DNA from: Ceratobasidium sp. AG-K
Lineage: Eukaryota > Basidiomycota > Agaricomycetes > Cantharellales > Ceratobasidiaceae
Direction: 5' to 3'
Assembly: GCA_037039685.1 (NCBI GenBank)
Contig: JAWNGF010000006.1
Location: 2,666,001-2,730,000 of the forward strand
DNA: 64,000 nucleotides
The number at the start of each line of letters is the position of its first letter. The first letter of the stretch is position 1. The notes beneath the pieces were generated by a model. It worked only from the letters and a program-made list of their open reading frames with translations, did not search any database and was not told the DNA's origin. Shown one piece after another: positions 32,652 through 45,300 of the stretch. A program made the translations under genes and the position numbers.

Positions 32652-33689
32652 GCTGGAGAGTTTTGAATCGTAAAATTAACGTTGTGAATGTTGCATGACC
32701 CCGTGTACAACAGTCTTGAAAATCGTGGATCGAGTTATCAAGTGAAGCATGAGCTGAATATTAGATGTGGAAGTATGGCTCTTATAGTTTGCCTTGACGG
32801 GAAGTGGCTGGGTTGAGCTAGGGCGGATCCAGGTGTATGCGCGTCCGAAGGTTGCCGCGACCTTGGATATAAATTGCAAAACGGCAAGTGTCGAGGTCCG
32901 AGCGCCCGGCGTTGTACATACATGTCATGATCGCCGACGATCGAGGGTGCGGGGGCAAAACTAGGCTAGTGCTAGCACAAGAAATACGCCACAGGATTCA
33001 CCCGGTGGTTTAGACGTTTAGCCTATGCGCTCATAGAAGACTCGAACGCCGTCATAGACTGGTCAACACTGCATAGGCGGGGCGGTGACGCCAATACCGG
33101 AACCCTCACACGAAGGTCGCAAGGGTCGGGCAGGAAGAGCGAATCAGAGGCAAGCAAATTTTACCAATTTAGGTCGTGGCGGGTGGATGAGGTAATCCAC
33201 CATGAGCCGTTGACACGTGTTTCTTGAATAGGATCTCTCCCTCCATCACCCAGAGCCACAAGCCAAAGGTCGACAAAAGGCGCGAACGGGTCATCTCGAC
33301 TTGTAGACCTATTGCCACCCCTAAAAGCCATCCCTTGTGGTTTCCTCGACGACCTTTGTTCTCTCAACCTCGACTCTGTCAACCACAAGGCACACCGCAT
33401 TGAAGTGCGCACAAACGCGAGGCTGTCCCCACGTTTGGTATAAACGTGTATTCTAGGGCCTAGGCTTTCTTTTGTGTCGTCATTTCCCCAATTTCGGCCC
33501 CTGGACCATTTTATTTACCGGGTCCAATCCTTCCACCACTGCAAAGCACCCTATCAAAAGCGCCTCGTACATAAGAGGCGATTCATGCCTTTTCATCGCT
33601 CGCGGCTCACCTCAAAACACAAGACGTTACGGACCGCCGGATTATCTTTGTATTTTTCCCACTCCCTCTCGTAATCCTCGCGTGCAACC
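32652..33689 (+). other. Intergenic stretch
   Basis: No supported gene was seen. Short frames on both strands lack start context or motifs. CpG is much commoner here than left of 31 kb. Confidence 0.5.
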
Positions 33690-35392
33690 ATGGCCGCGTG
33701 TATTTCTGCACGACCTTTTACCGCCGAGACACCAGCGTTTGACCGTTCGTGGGCTGATATCATGCCCAGCGGGGCTGTCGTACGACCCACCGATGTTGCT
33801 ACTCGCTCACATCAACCGTATCCTTCGTCATCGGGCTCGAGTTCAATTGCCGAATCTAATCCGTCTGGTCGTTTGAGCGATCGCACCACGTGGTTTTCGG
33901 CCAAGACTGCCGTGTGGGATCCTCGTCTGTTGCTCCAGGCGATCCAGAGTTCAGACTCGGAGTTTACTTTGCACAAGGCTGTCGAATGGGGGACAAAGTG
34001 CCATTCTGATTTGTAAGTGAAATTTAATTTTTTATTGTTGCTGGCTAATTGTTTGGAAGATCGGAGGACGAGAAGGTTGACAATGTTCTTCGGTTCCTCG
34101 CTCACGCTGTGGGTCTGCAAACTGTGATTAGCACAGACCCTAGTAGCCTTCAGAGCAGCATCTCTGGACAGACTTCCCACTCGCGCGGCGACTCGACCTG
34201 GTCAAATGTCTCCAACTCAACTTCTCCCCAGTCCGACTCGGCATCTTTGCTCGATTTTCGGTGCGAAACACCCGTAATGGCATCACGCCCGTCGCCAAGT
34301 CCGTCCATCAGATCGTTCTGTATGGCCGAACGGGATGAAGAGGACATGTCTTCGACGAGCGATCTGCGCTTATCATCCGCTCCGTCGAGTGTTCCCGATA
34401 TCACGAGTCTGCCAAATTCGCTATGTTGCTCTGACACATCGGAACGCGACAGGGCAATGGATGAGTTGCAACACTTGGTCCGCAACGCAATTCGAATTGC
34501 CGAAGCCGAGGAGTGTGCACCATTTGGGCTGGCAGAATTGCGCGCTGCGGCCCGAGACATTTCCTGTGCTCGTCGCACGAGTGAAAAGGCCGCTTCTCCA
34601 CCACAGCCAAGTCGCGTGAGCCCCAAGACTCCACCTCGGATCTCGACGCCCTCGCCTACGAATCAGAAGCCTGCTCTCAGCCTGGACACGTCGCTCCTCG
34701 ATTCGGCAGTTTTCACCCCGCTCGTCCGGCCTACGATGTTTCCTCGTGGAGCGTCCCCCGAGTTGTCGATTCATGCCCCTGCCCCAGCAACGCCTCGTTC
34801 TCGACCGAACAAGCTCCAGAAACCTCGTCCTGTCTCTCCAAACGACCCGATCCCACTTCAGACTTTCCGCATGATCTCGAGTCCCAGCCCTGACATTAGC
34901 CCGGTGGCATCTCCGAGCTCCCCCACGCCCTTGAGCCTGGACAATTGTCGCAGCCACACACCTCGCGTACCCGAGTCTCCCACCTGGCCCCATGGTCTGC
35001 TCAAGAACCCATTCACCCTGAGATTAGACGTTCATATGATCGCCGATGCGATAACCGGGCTTGGAATTCGTAAACCTGTCTCGCCGCCACATTCGCACCC
35101 ACCGGAACCCGAGCCCGAACCGGTCTGCCCACCATCTCCTGTGGTACAGGATTTGCAAATCAGTACTTCGGACCTGTCAATTATCGAGTCACCGATCGAG
35201 GAGCCCCAGTCGCAGCCCGAGTTTAAACGCGCAAACAGCGGAGCGTCCGAGTGGCAATACCTTCGTCACCAGAGCGGAGACACTGACGATACGCCCGTCC
35301 TGGCCACCCCGATCGACGAGTGGTACGTGCCGCAATTTACGCCCATTAGGGAACATGGAGAGTGGAATGTCAAGGACAAGACCCGCGCTTGA
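33690..35392 (+). CDS. Hypothetical Ser/Pro-rich protein
   Basis: Two exons, 33690-34012 and 34060-35392, flank a 47-bp GT-AG intron and give 551 aa. The conserved-looking part is N-terminal: RTTWFSAKTAVWDPRLLLQA, EFTLHKAVEWG, then VDNVLRFLAHAVGL after the splice. The rest is low complexity, rich in Ser, Pro and Thr, with many SP/TP sites (possible kinase targets) and no recognisable catalytic motif, membrane segment or signal peptide. A second helical stretch (MDELQHLVRNAIRIAEAEEC) lies mid-protein. It is CpG-rich, unlike the bicupin gene. I do not recognise the family. Confidence 0.75.
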
Positions 35393-35543
35393 TTTTTTCT
35401 TCTTTTTGGGTTGGTGGTAGATTCATCGTATAGACGTTCATATGCGATCCTGTATCCATGCTTTCAGTTGTATTATTCCAGTCGCAGAAATGTTGCTATA
35501 CAAGATGCCTAGGCTACATAAAAATAAGAGAGAGATGAGTCAT

Positions 35544-35956
35544 TTATGCACGGGTCTCGACGAGGGTCACGACTGTGGGCTCGTCGTTGAGGTTCAAGTT
35601 CTCGAGTGCGTCTTGGAACTTTTCGTCCTCCCCATCGTCGTCGCTGCCCTCGCTCTCTTCTTCCTCTGCAGCGCTACCATCCTCGTCTTCTGGGTTATCA
35701 TCCTCGAAATCCAGCTAAGCATCCGCCCATTAGCACCATACTCAAATATATAAAGTCACGACCGACTCACAGGATCAAATATCACCCTAATAATCAAACT
35801 ACAACTCGGACAAGTCGCAATATCCTCATAATTCGCGAGCTGCTGGCGTGAAATCTCGAATCGATCGCCGCATGGACAGGGGTAGTGGAATACGCCTTTT
35901 GTTTCGTCCCATACCATGTCTTCGATCTCGACTTCGTCGTAGTAGGATATGCCCAT
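35544..35956 (-). CDS. DPH3: Diphthamide biosynthesis protein 3 (CSL zinc finger)
   Basis: Two exons on the minus strand, 35956-35771 and 35714-35544, flank a 56-bp intron and give 118 aa. The N-terminal part is a complete CSL zinc finger: YDEVEIEDM, then PCPCGDRF (C-x-C) and CPSCSL (C-x2-C), the four metal ligands. The family (yeast Kti11/Dph3) donates electrons to Dph1-Dph2 for diphthamide on elongation factor 2 and also acts with Elongator in wobble-uridine modification. A strongly acidic tail (about residues 66-100, runs of D/E) follows the domain, longer than in the 82-residue yeast protein. Its ATG faces away from the upstream hypothetical gene, and the 3' ends converge. Confidence 0.9.
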
Positions 35957-36405
35957 GTTTGGTGAACGAGTGTGGTGGTGGAGTGGGGGGATGAGATACG
36001 GTAGGAAATTGCGTTTCCAATTGGGCGCACGTGATACGGACGCTTCGGAACCGAAGGGCGTTTATGCTAGTCTTTCACCCGACTCCCACATCAGTTGGTC
36101 TGCTCGAATTGAACCAATATGACATCTTGTGCGATTCTCCTACAGAAGAGGCAACCCCGTCTCATCATTTCTAAAATACGATGTTTGGTTTGTTCGATTC
36201 TTGCGAATGCAATCCCTTCTTAGCTATATATCTCAGGAAAAGCACCCTCGGAGCATGCGCATATTGTAGCTAGTTTTACGTGCAGGTCTACAGGTATATA
36301 TCAACTGTATTAAGAGATTAGGGGCCCATCCATGTATGTTACCAAAAGTTAGAGGCACCGTAACATAAGACGACCAAACTATCGGTGGAGTCCGGCGCTT
36401 CCTGG

Positions 36406-36628
36406 CCGAACGGGTGTAGCCAGAGAGCACCCCGAGACACGGTAACGCCGGATGTTTCCTGCTCTCGCCTTTCGCAACCATCCTCAGGATTGACCAACCG
36501 TTAACACCGTGCAGTACTATATCGCCACGATACGGCATTGTGAAACTCATTGCGAGAGCCGTATGATGACGATGGCCGCCTTGTGCTCGTGTCTGGTCCT
36601 ACTCTGGTCTCGGCCTGTGGGTATTTAG
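36406..36628 (+). promoter_or_regulatory. Upstream block of small-protein copy 1
   Basis: CGAACGGGTGTAGCC..GAGCACCCCGAGA (36408 on) and CTCGGCCTG..GGGTATTTAG (to 36628) recur upstream of copies 2-4. TATTTAG lies about 115 bp before the ATG. Confidence 0.6.
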
Positions 36629-36743
36629 ACAGCCTCGGGTTTCGCTACTCGGACATCATCACTCGCAATCCGACAGAGAGCTGCATTTGTATAAACACTC
36701 GACTACTAGCAATATCCTATTCATCTATCTGAACACTCGCATC

Positions 36744-37135
36744 ATGTCCGCTAGTCACCTCGTGCCTTGTGGCTCTGTCCCTCATAGCCATCCTCCTCTA
36801 CCTGGCAAGGCGTTAACAGGGCTACCATATATCCGAAGGCACTTTTTTGTACCCGAGGTGGGTTCTCGACTCAAACTAGCATGTACTTTGGTGACTTATC
36901 GGTGCGTCGCAGGTGATTCCTACCTTGGGCGTCATGTCGTTTGCATTTGAAATGGGTGCATACTTTGGATCGGGTGCCGCACAAAGTAAGTCGATGATTC
37001 GTACCCTTGTGGATCTCACTCATTGACTCGTTTTGTCCAGGAACAATGTGCAATGTCTTCCTCGTACTCAACCTTGGCTCCAAACTCCTACCGACCGAAC
37101 TCACTGGGAAGGTGTGGGAGGAGTGCGCGATATGA
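36744..37135 (+). CDS. Small single-helix protein, paralogue 1 (3' end frameshifted)
   Basis: Exons are 36744-36857, 36913-36985 and 37041-37135. The protein opens MSASHLVPCG, has RRHFFVPEV at the first splice, then one hydrophobic segment (VIPTLGVMSFAFEMGAYFG) ending SGAAQ. In copies 2-4 the last exon reads as R/H-T..WL...TD-T-W-G. Here the same DNA is present, but the splice joins it one base short, so the listed frame gives a different tail that stops at 37135. In the family frame it would read on to about 37158. This copy may be a pseudogene or use another donor. The layout (basic stretch, helix, short hydrophilic tail) recalls B12D/NDUFA4-like respiratory-chain subunits; that is only a suggestion. 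Confidence 0.55.
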
Positions 37136-37158
37136 TTGTTTCTGTCGGGAGGACGTAG

Positions 37159-38440
37159 TATGCGGATGCAAGGGAACAGACGATAACCCGGGACGATATA
37201 GTTATAGTGATTGGTTGGGCTCATGCCACATTTTGAACGCTTGGTCTGTATCTGTATGATAGGAAGGAAATTTCGAACCACTTTGAAAAAATTAGTCGAA
37301 TCTTCTGACGTTCCGGTCGTTGAGTAGCTAATTTAACTTCTAGAAGAGATAAGGGCCTGATAATCGAGGGGAGTGTGGCGTATATCCAGGGATGTGGCTC
37401 AGTACCAAACCAGAAATCATTGCTATCGGTGGCTATAGTACCTCTTAAATGCGTGAATACTGAGCCTGACCACCACCTTCTACCACAATAGAGGTGATTA
37501 AGATAGTTGAAAGTACTCGAAGCGACTTCGGTAGCTGCCCGGCAGGTCCTACAACTGGTTATAGCCTGCCATCCACCCTCCACCTATTGTCCCCGTACAC
37601 CCGACTCTAAACCGCGACAACGACGCAAGCATATTGAAGTACTAGTCCTCCTGAGCCCAAATATACAGACGGAACTAGTTGTTGCGATTAGCGCGTTTTT
37701 GCCGAGCTAAAGAAAATGTATCTCGGCTCGTGCTACTTAGAGGTAGAGAACTGAGGTTTAACTGACACGACACGAGTCTATAACAAACGGACGCGGACAG
37801 ATCCCGGTCACATGATTATATGTTGTACTATGAGTGAAGCTGAAATTCCAACACTAGTAGCTCTTGGACAGCCGCACAACGAGCAACAGACACATGGCAC
37901 GGCCTGAATCTTTTCGACCCCAGCCAGAGGGTATAATTGGTTGGGCGAATACAACTCATGTCTCTTGAAAGACACTCCCGATTACTCGAGCAAGCGAGTA
38001 GACAAGGTACTTTACGCGACGCTGACGGAGGCGCTTCTCAAGTCGCAAAGCGCCAGAGACTCGAAGGCGAATTTGCAATTACTCCGTCGGGTCTCTCTGC
38101 CGCGCGGGTACGGCCGGAGAAGACTCTAAGAAATACAAACCGATGTTTCTCGTCTCCAACCCCCGCACCCGCTCAGCTCGTATCATCGACTATAAACTCC
38201 ATTTGTGACCATACCGCCAGCAAGCCGCCTTCGTACGGCGGCTATGACCTCCGTTCTGACATTCGAGTGTGGGGCAACAGTGGTTTGTGCTGGCAGCGCG
38301 TCTCGGCCTGGACTTTGCCTGCGAGTATTTAGGCAGCGTGGGGTTCTGCGACTCGAATTAGCACCGCTTGGGACTCAATCAATTTCCCTAGACACATACA
38401 CGAGCACTAGAACCTTCGTATCTACTTGAGCACCTGCATG
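37159..38440 (+). other. Spacer with upstream block of copy 2
   Basis: No gene is supported. The block shared with the other copies lies at about 38098-38332: CGCGCGGGTACGGCCGGA, CCGCC..GGCGGCTATGACC and CTCGGCCTG..GAGTATTTAG, with TATTTAG at 38326-38332. Confidence 0.5.
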
Positions 38441-38827
38441 ATGTCTACTGGCCACTTTGCACCTCACATAACTGCCTCCCACCGCCTCCGTCTGCCAACC
38501 AAGCCATCAGCCGGAATACCGCCCATTCGAAAGGGCCTTCTCGCACCCGAGGTAAGCATTCGGCTGGGACAGACCCGAGATTCTCAGACTGATCAATTGT
38601 CGTAGGTAATTCCCGTCTTGGGTGCCGCATCGTTGGCACTTGGAATCGGAGCGTACATTCGATCTGGTGCTGCACAACAGTGAGTCGGTTGAGCTGAACC
38701 CGTGTTTATCGTATTAATTGATCTATCTCTTAGGATGCATCGCACCCGACCTTGGCTCGAAGTTCCGACTGACCGAACCAACTGGGACGGAGTACGCGAG
38801 GTGATTGTTGAGATGGGAGCCTGGTAA
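38441..38827 (+). CDS. Small single-helix protein, paralogue 2
   Basis: Three exons, 38441-38551, 38606-38679 and 38734-38827, give 92 aa with exon phases 0 and 2 as in copies 3 and 4. It opens MSTGHFAPH. RKGLLAPEV precedes a helix (IPVLGAASLALGIGAY) ending RSGAAQQ. The tail has RTRPWLEVPTDRTNWDG and ends VEMGAW. An extra ATG one codon earlier is possible (38438). Function unknown; a small inner-membrane mitochondrial protein is conceivable. Confidence 0.72.
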
Positions 38828-39249
38828 TTCGGGAGTAGAGCGTTCAACATTCCCGAGGATTGGTTGGCGGCGGAATTACTGGATGCAGAAATGCCGGACC
38901 ACCATGCTTTATTTAGGGAGAGATACTGTTTGGGCGAGGTTGATTCGAGGAAAGTAGAAGGCTGTGGTCATCAGGTCAACTTGGGTTTGGCTTTGACTCA
39001 GGCCAGGGTTATGATTGTAGACGTGCTTTGTTGATCATTGGGTGTATCAAATAATATAAGCTATTTTATTTTGCAAGAATTTCGGACGATCGCAAGGCAG
39101 GTGAACAAGGTAATATAGTATATCTAATCTGTGTGGTTCACGGTCGACTCCGGAGTTCAATACCATCCAATCCAGCTCTACTACTCGCAACCAGTACTAC
39201 AATAATGACATCCTTTGAGCACGGGCCGCTGAGTGTTTTTGCGGCTTAA

Positions 39250-40400
39250 AGCTGAGATTTAACGAGCTACACGGCGCAATGAATTCAGCGGCTGCACTGC
39301 ACAGCACCAGACTCGAACGTACTCACATCGATGTAGGGTCCATTGAGCGCACCTTGATGGCATCGCACTTTCGCTTGCAAATGCCAAGGCGTCTTTCAGC
39401 GGCTTCTGAACATTGTGCTCGTATTTCTCCAACAACCTACCGTTGGAGCGGGGGTACCCTGGGGTACCCGGGTCACCGCTCCCACCTCCTGCTCCTGTCC
39501 TCCACCAGCTATAGGGCCCAGTTACCCCTTCCCCAACGCTCGGGTATCCTGTAGCCAGAACGATGGAGACTGGGGCGTAGCTCGGAAGAGCCAGTTTCCA
39601 AGACACTTGGAGCGTTGTACCAACTTAGTAGCGCATTAGCATACATAAACGATCGTAACTCACGGGCCATTCCGAGGATAAATGCACCGAAGAAACTTCC
39701 ACCGACTCTGTTAGATGGCCATCTAGTCAACACAATAGAGCCACTTCCTTGCCACCTGAAGAGATGATTTGCTGCCATACTAGTCTAATCGCAACCGATA
39801 CCTGACTAGCACGTTATGCAATTCCAGCCGTCAAGCTACCAGACGCGTTCTCTTCCCGGTCAAAAAAGCCAATTTCCTGCCAAACTCACAATAAAAACCT
39901 TGGAATAAATCCAGAGAGTACCTCGCACATACCTGCCGAAGGAGCGAACGTAACGCAAGTAATTTTAACCTCCTGTCAATAGGATTTCCGCCAGTGGACA
40001 AGGGGACTCCGGCCGTGAAACTGGACACGATGCTGATGGGAGTTGAATATTCTAGGCTAATTGAAACAACGGTTTGTCAATTGGTTTGAATACTAGAAAC
40101 CAGCTTGATGCTCAATCATGCCTCTAAAATAGCGATTCCTCTTCGGCGTTTACGTATCCTATACACGCATACGAGTGCAACGTGACAACCTCGACCATTA
40201 CCAAATTGGGGACATACTGAGCATAACAGGTACAGAAGCCAGTCATATTCTGTACGCCAGTGCCAGGTGGGTTCGACTTCGAGAAGGGATTGCTCCACGA
40301 GCTGCCGAATGTCGGATACAGGTCGGATGGTGATACGCCGTAGCTTCTCGAACAGAGCTTGGTGAAGCCGAGCATGCGATCATGGTCAGTATGAGGCGTG
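39250..40400 (-). other. Possible minus-strand membrane-protein remnant
   Basis: Scattered minus-strand frames carry MTGFCTCYAQ (about 40.22 kb), MSSFTAGVPLSTGGNPIDR (40028 down), a Gly-rich hydrophobic stretch GGSFFGAFILG (about 39.68 kb) and a Gly/Pro-rich tail (39.4-39.55 kb). The order (Cys-bearing ectodomain, helix, Pro-rich tail) recalls basidiomycete one-pass surface proteins. I could not join the pieces with convincing introns, so this may be chance or a relic. Confidence 0.22.
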
Positions 40401-40500
40401 GCCTATTGCTATGAAGCTTGCTGTAACATAGATCAACGTGGACAAGAGACTCACAGTTGGTGGGGTGTATCGGGGAGCATAAGGAAATGCACGGATCCCG

Positions 40501-40722
40501 AGCCGCGAGGGTGCGGTCGGGAGGGACCCTGAAAGGAGCCGGCGGATGCATACCGGCCCGCCTTCGGTCCCATGCTTCATCATTGGCTGAGTATGAGTTG
40601 TATCTGTAACTCTGCCGCCACGGTGCGGTGGGTTTGACCCCTCTACCAAGACCCGAATCCAGGCGATGTTGATTCTGATCCTGCGTCTTGTCCCGTTCTA
40701 GTCTCGGTCTGGGGGTATTTAG
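40501..40722 (+). promoter_or_regulatory. Upstream block of small-protein copy 3
   Basis: CGCGAGGGTGCGGTCGG and GGACCCTGAAA at 40504 on, GCCGCCACGGTGCGGTGGG..TGACC near 40612, and CTCGGTCTGGGGGTATTTAG ending 40722. Confidence 0.62.
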
Positions 40723-40830
40723 ATGGCCTGGGGTGTTGCCTGAGACATCACTACCCAGCGCTCAACGAGATTCACCCACATCACGACCAATAATTTCTAG
40801 GCTCGTCATAACTTCTCAAACACTTGTATC

Positions 40831-41298
40831 ATGTCCGCCGCCAACTTTGCCTCAGGACCCCATCACTACTCTCCTCTGCCAGGCAAGCCGCTGGGCAGGC
40901 TGCCACAAATCCGAAGGAACCTCCCAGTGCCCGAGGTAAATAATTAAGATTAATTGACACGGAGAACATCGACTCATTACGATGTCTTAGGTTGTACCCC
41001 TTTTGGGCGCCTTGTCGGTTGCGATGGGAGTGGGCGCATATCTTGGTGCTGCACAAAAGTGGGTTGATTGACATGGGGGTTGATAATTTTTACTCATAGG
41101 TGTGGCTAACCCAGAAATGAGGCACCATTGATGCCTCGTACTCAACCTTGGCTTTACACTTCTGCCGACCAAACTCACTGGGATGCTGCGGGAGCACCTT
41201 TTGCGGGGAAGAATCGGTATAAAGACAGGAGGGCCGCAAGAAAAGCTGAATGGGAAAATGAGTGCTTGAAAGCGCTCTCGAGGCGGCTAGCTCACTAA
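40831..41298 (+). CDS. Small single-helix protein, paralogue 3
   Basis: Three exons, 40831-40935, 40991-41058 and 41115-41298, give 118 aa. It opens MSAANFASGPHHYSPLPGK. RRNLPVPEV is followed by the helix VVPLLGALSVAMGVGAYLG. The tail reads RTQPWLYTSADQTHWDAAG and is then extended by a basic region (KNRYKDRRAARKAEWENE) not found in copy 2. Exon phases match copies 2 and 4, and the promoter block is conserved. Confidence 0.74.
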
Positions 41299-41459
41299 CG
41301 AGGATTGACCGGATTTTGACTGAATGTTTGGTTTGTATTATTTAGATTGTATTTGTATGCTATGCTTGATGGTATAAGCGGATTCATAAGAAAATTCCTG
41401 TTGCTACCCATGAGTGATGGTCTGTCTTTGAATTGGCCACACATAGTCGGATTCAGGTT

Positions 41460-41584
41460 ATCTGACCAGACCTCCTTGCCTTCAATTTGATCGGGATAGT
41501 TGCTCGAGGGTTTAATTTCCGTGGAATTACTTTACATCCGGCAATCTGACCAGCGTGAATCTGACCAGGTTGCCATCTGACCGC
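41460..41584 (+). promoter_or_regulatory. Four ATCTGACC repeats upstream of the NACHT gene
   Basis: ATCTGACC starts at 41460, 41544, 41559 and 41575, the last three spaced about 15 bp apart. A TATATATA run follows near 41630. They could bind a regulator of the following gene. No other support was found. Confidence 0.35.
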
Positions 41585-42329
41585 AGCGGGAGGCCACCCA
41601 GTAAATTTAATATAAGGAACTAGGTGCGATTATATATATGGCTAGTTCGCCTCTGGCGGGTTTAAGTGAGTGAGGCAACTGAAAACTCTGGGTAATCGAG
41701 CGAATTCTCGATGACATATACCTTGCCCAATCAAGATGTTCGTATTATACGACAGCTTAGGGACGAGCTCATATTCTCGCTTCTGATCAATTTAAGCATT
41801 TTGGCATTGGTGGATTATGTTGCAGCAAACAGATCAATCCCACATCCAGCGGGAGCGTTGTCAGCGCTAGCGCCGGGCGATTATCAGGACATTGGGGCTT
41901 GCCCTAATGCCACCAACCGCGCTCGAGCAACAACAACATGCTGGAAGAAACGTCTCCTGGTCTCAAAACACAGGGATCGTAAGTCTTGGGAAACTACGTT
42001 CGCGTCCTGAACTGATATTGTCTGATAGTGTCTGTCTTCGAATTCAGAGTAGGTATACAGTTCTAGCGATCAATCGAGACCGTTTCCTCCACGCAATTGG
42101 TCAGCGTCAACTACTTACTATTTTCGATTTGTTCAGGAATTGAGGTTGATCTCAACTCCCAAACCGAGTATCCTATATGCCTCAAGCTTCTTCTGAGAGA
42201 ACGAGTACAGCAACTTTTCGACCAAGTTGCCGTCAAACAGCCATTACGATGGGTCGATGTTTGGCCGATGTTAGTCATGGTCACTGGATACAATAAGGAT
42301 GCTATATTAATCCAACCCATGTCGATAGA

Positions 42330-45300
42330 ATGGCCAAGTCGGACGATATCATTGAGCTGCGGGTTTACGAAGTCCATCGATTCCGCCGCAGAGTGCGAAC
42401 TGGAACAGTTAAATTCAGAGTAAACCAGGTTGAAACATTCCCCCGCGAAGCATGGGGTGCGTCTGCTTTTACTATTTAGATGAGCCATCTAATGGGTTGA
42501 GGGATCGCACCTCTTTATCCACGATAAGACCTCAAAGATAATACGGGCCTTGTTCCATGCTCGGTCAGGTTTACATTCGTCATCCCCGGCATGGTATGTC
42601 CATCTCGTTCTCTACCGAGCTTCATAATGTTAGCATCCACCGAATTTAATAGGAGCTTGATGTGGCTCGTGCTGCTCAGAAATCCGCGTTGGCCACCCTG
42701 GATCTCAATCCCAGTATTCTGACTAGTTTAGGCAAAACACGCAATATGATCGAAACAGTTCTGAGATTTGGGCACCATCTATCCGAGGTGAGGGGCATCG
42801 TTCCGATCGGTAGCTAATCTGACGCTAATCTTCGTCTTTCTTAAGCTGCATCCGGCAGCTGAAGTTACATTAGGCCTTTGCATTCAGGCCTGGGAAGTAA
42901 GTCGGTCCAAGTCGCGTCTGAATACATAACTAGGGTCAAACAATGGATGCGTGTGTAGGTACTCAAAGAACAAGATAAATGCGACACGCTTGTCAAAGAT
43001 CTTATTATCGGAATGGGGGATATGTTGCCTCTCATCGACTCCGCAAAAGACTACGCGGGACTTGGGGAACTGAAAGCAACTATCCTCGCAATACTAAACC
43101 TAATCAACGATTCATCCCGGTTCGTGATTTCTTACGAGGTGGACGCTGGTATTGGTGAGTGTCAGCTGCTCGCGGACCCATATATGCATCGAAAAACCTA
43201 CGCAATATCTACCTAGCCCGTGCTGCTCGTGCCTTCGTATCCTCAGCTGCTCAAGACCAAGTAAATAATTTCTTGGAACGATTCAAGAGTCTTAAGGAAG
43301 CATTCGATCGCGGATTGAATGTACAAGTTGTCCAAGGGGTTTCTGCTCTACTAGACGATGGTAAAGTTCGCATCATAGATTTTCAAATCATGGACTCACG
43401 TAAACCAAATCAATTGTTCAGCCGACCGAGAAATACTTACCAAACTCGTGACTCCGGATGCCGGCTACGACCCTGATGCTGGTTGTCTCGAAGGGACACG
43501 GATGGAGCTAAGAAACGACATACATCAGTGGGCTGATAGCGACGACAGCTCACAATCGTTGCTCTGGCTCTGTGGACTAGCTGGGTGCGGCAAAAGCACT
43601 GTTGCGCGCTCAGTCTGCAAAAAGCTCCATGAAGATGGCCTCCTAGCGGCTGCCTTTTTTTGTAAACGGGACAACGAACAGTTGCGCAAGCCGGAGAACA
43701 TCGTGTCAACCTTGTCCGCCAACCTTGCGTTTGCCTGTCCATCCTATGGAGCAAAGCTCGTTGCGGCCCTGCGTGACAAGCCGCAGCTCGCCACCTCAGC
43801 ATTGGCTATTCGGTTTCACGGAATGATTACTGAGCCGATACAATCTTTGGATAAAGCCGTGCAGCAACCTACCTTAGTTATGGTTGTTGACGCATTGGAC
43901 GAGTGCGCCTCTGTCGAAAGCCGAGTTCCGCTAGTGAAATACCTGCTCGAGCTATCGCACGCAACGCCCTGGCTCAAAGTCATCATTACAAGCCGCCCTA
44001 ATGATGAATTCGTACGATTCTTCCATAAAGAAGGTAAAATGGCACCTCGCCGTGACTTGTTTCAGGAGGACCCAGAGTCAGTTTCACGCGATATTTCCGT
44101 ATTTATCCGGCACCGTTTGTCACAACTTATCGAGGACGATGATGAACTTAGCCAAAACACATGGCTCATTGATGGCACCGTTGGAGATCTGGCTACTCGT
44201 GCAAACGGATTGTTTATATGGGCACAAACAGCTTGCAACGTCATCTGTAACAGCGTGGACCCAGATAAAAAGATTAGTAGTATGTTAGCGGGGGAATCTC
44301 TACAGGACGCGAATACTCAGCTTGATTTGCTGTACACCAACGTACTTGACGAAGCATTAGGAGGGCTAGTAGACGATACCCTTATGATTAAATACTGTAT
44401 TGCCGCCGTGGTTATAACTCGCAGTCCTCTTGTCGACACAGCTTTATCTGAGCTTCTGGTTAATCGAGTTGGTTTGACTGCACTACGTCTAGTTATTCGA
44501 CGTCTTGCTTCCGTACTTTATCGAGACCACCACGGGGCTGTACGGGTGCTTCATAAATCTTTCATTGACTACATGCTCGAAAGATGCCCTTCGCAGTACC
44601 GAATAGATAGATATGCCGAAAACTGGAACATTTCCGTATCTTGCTTGCAGATCATGATCCGGGAACTCAAATTCAATATATGCGGATTGGAAGATTCTCA
44701 AATTTATAACCACGAGATACCCGATCTTGCATCACGGATCCGAAACACTATCACACCCTCCCTAGAGTACAGTTGCGTTTACTGGGCGAGCCACCTTGTA
44801 GGAACACCCTCACTCGACCCTAATCTAGAACAGCATCAGATAATTATTGAGCTTATTGGACAGCTACTACTGGAACCCCGAGCCTTGTACTGGATCGAAT
44901 TGTTGAGTCTATTGGGAAAATTATATTCAAGTGAGACCAACCTACTTGAGGTGCAAAGTTGGATACAAGTACGCCTTGATTTAATATCTTTTAGAAAGCA
45001 ATCTCACAAAGATTAGGATCCGATTCACAAGCTCTCGACACAAGCGGGCGAGCTCCAGCGGTTTGTAGCTGCATTTTATCTACCGATTTCTCAGAGCGCA
45101 GCTCACCTCTATATTTCGGCTATGGCACTTGGATCTCAGCAGTTCGATGCAATTGAAAGGCTAAAAACGCAATTCCCCAATACAGTCAAGATAGTGAGGG
45201 GCCGTCATCTCGGGAAACTCTCAACCGGGTGGTTGAGGGTTATGCCACACCCCGATACGGTTGAGGCCATGGCATATTCTCCAGACGGCAACCTTATAGC

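Noticed and set aside
33161..33412. Minus-strand ORF as a gene
   Set aside because: No motif, weak start context, no neighbour logic.
34150..34993. Minus-strand ORFs of 158 and 190 codons
   Set aside because: They are antisense shadows of the CpG-rich hypothetical gene at 33690-35392, with no motif or splice logic.
45014..45016. In-frame TAG between the NACHT and WD40 halves, suggesting a broken gene
   Set aside because: It lies in a 48-bp GT-AG segment (44969-45016) in phase 0. Removing it joins LLEVQSWIQ to DPIHKLSTQ, in keeping with the family.
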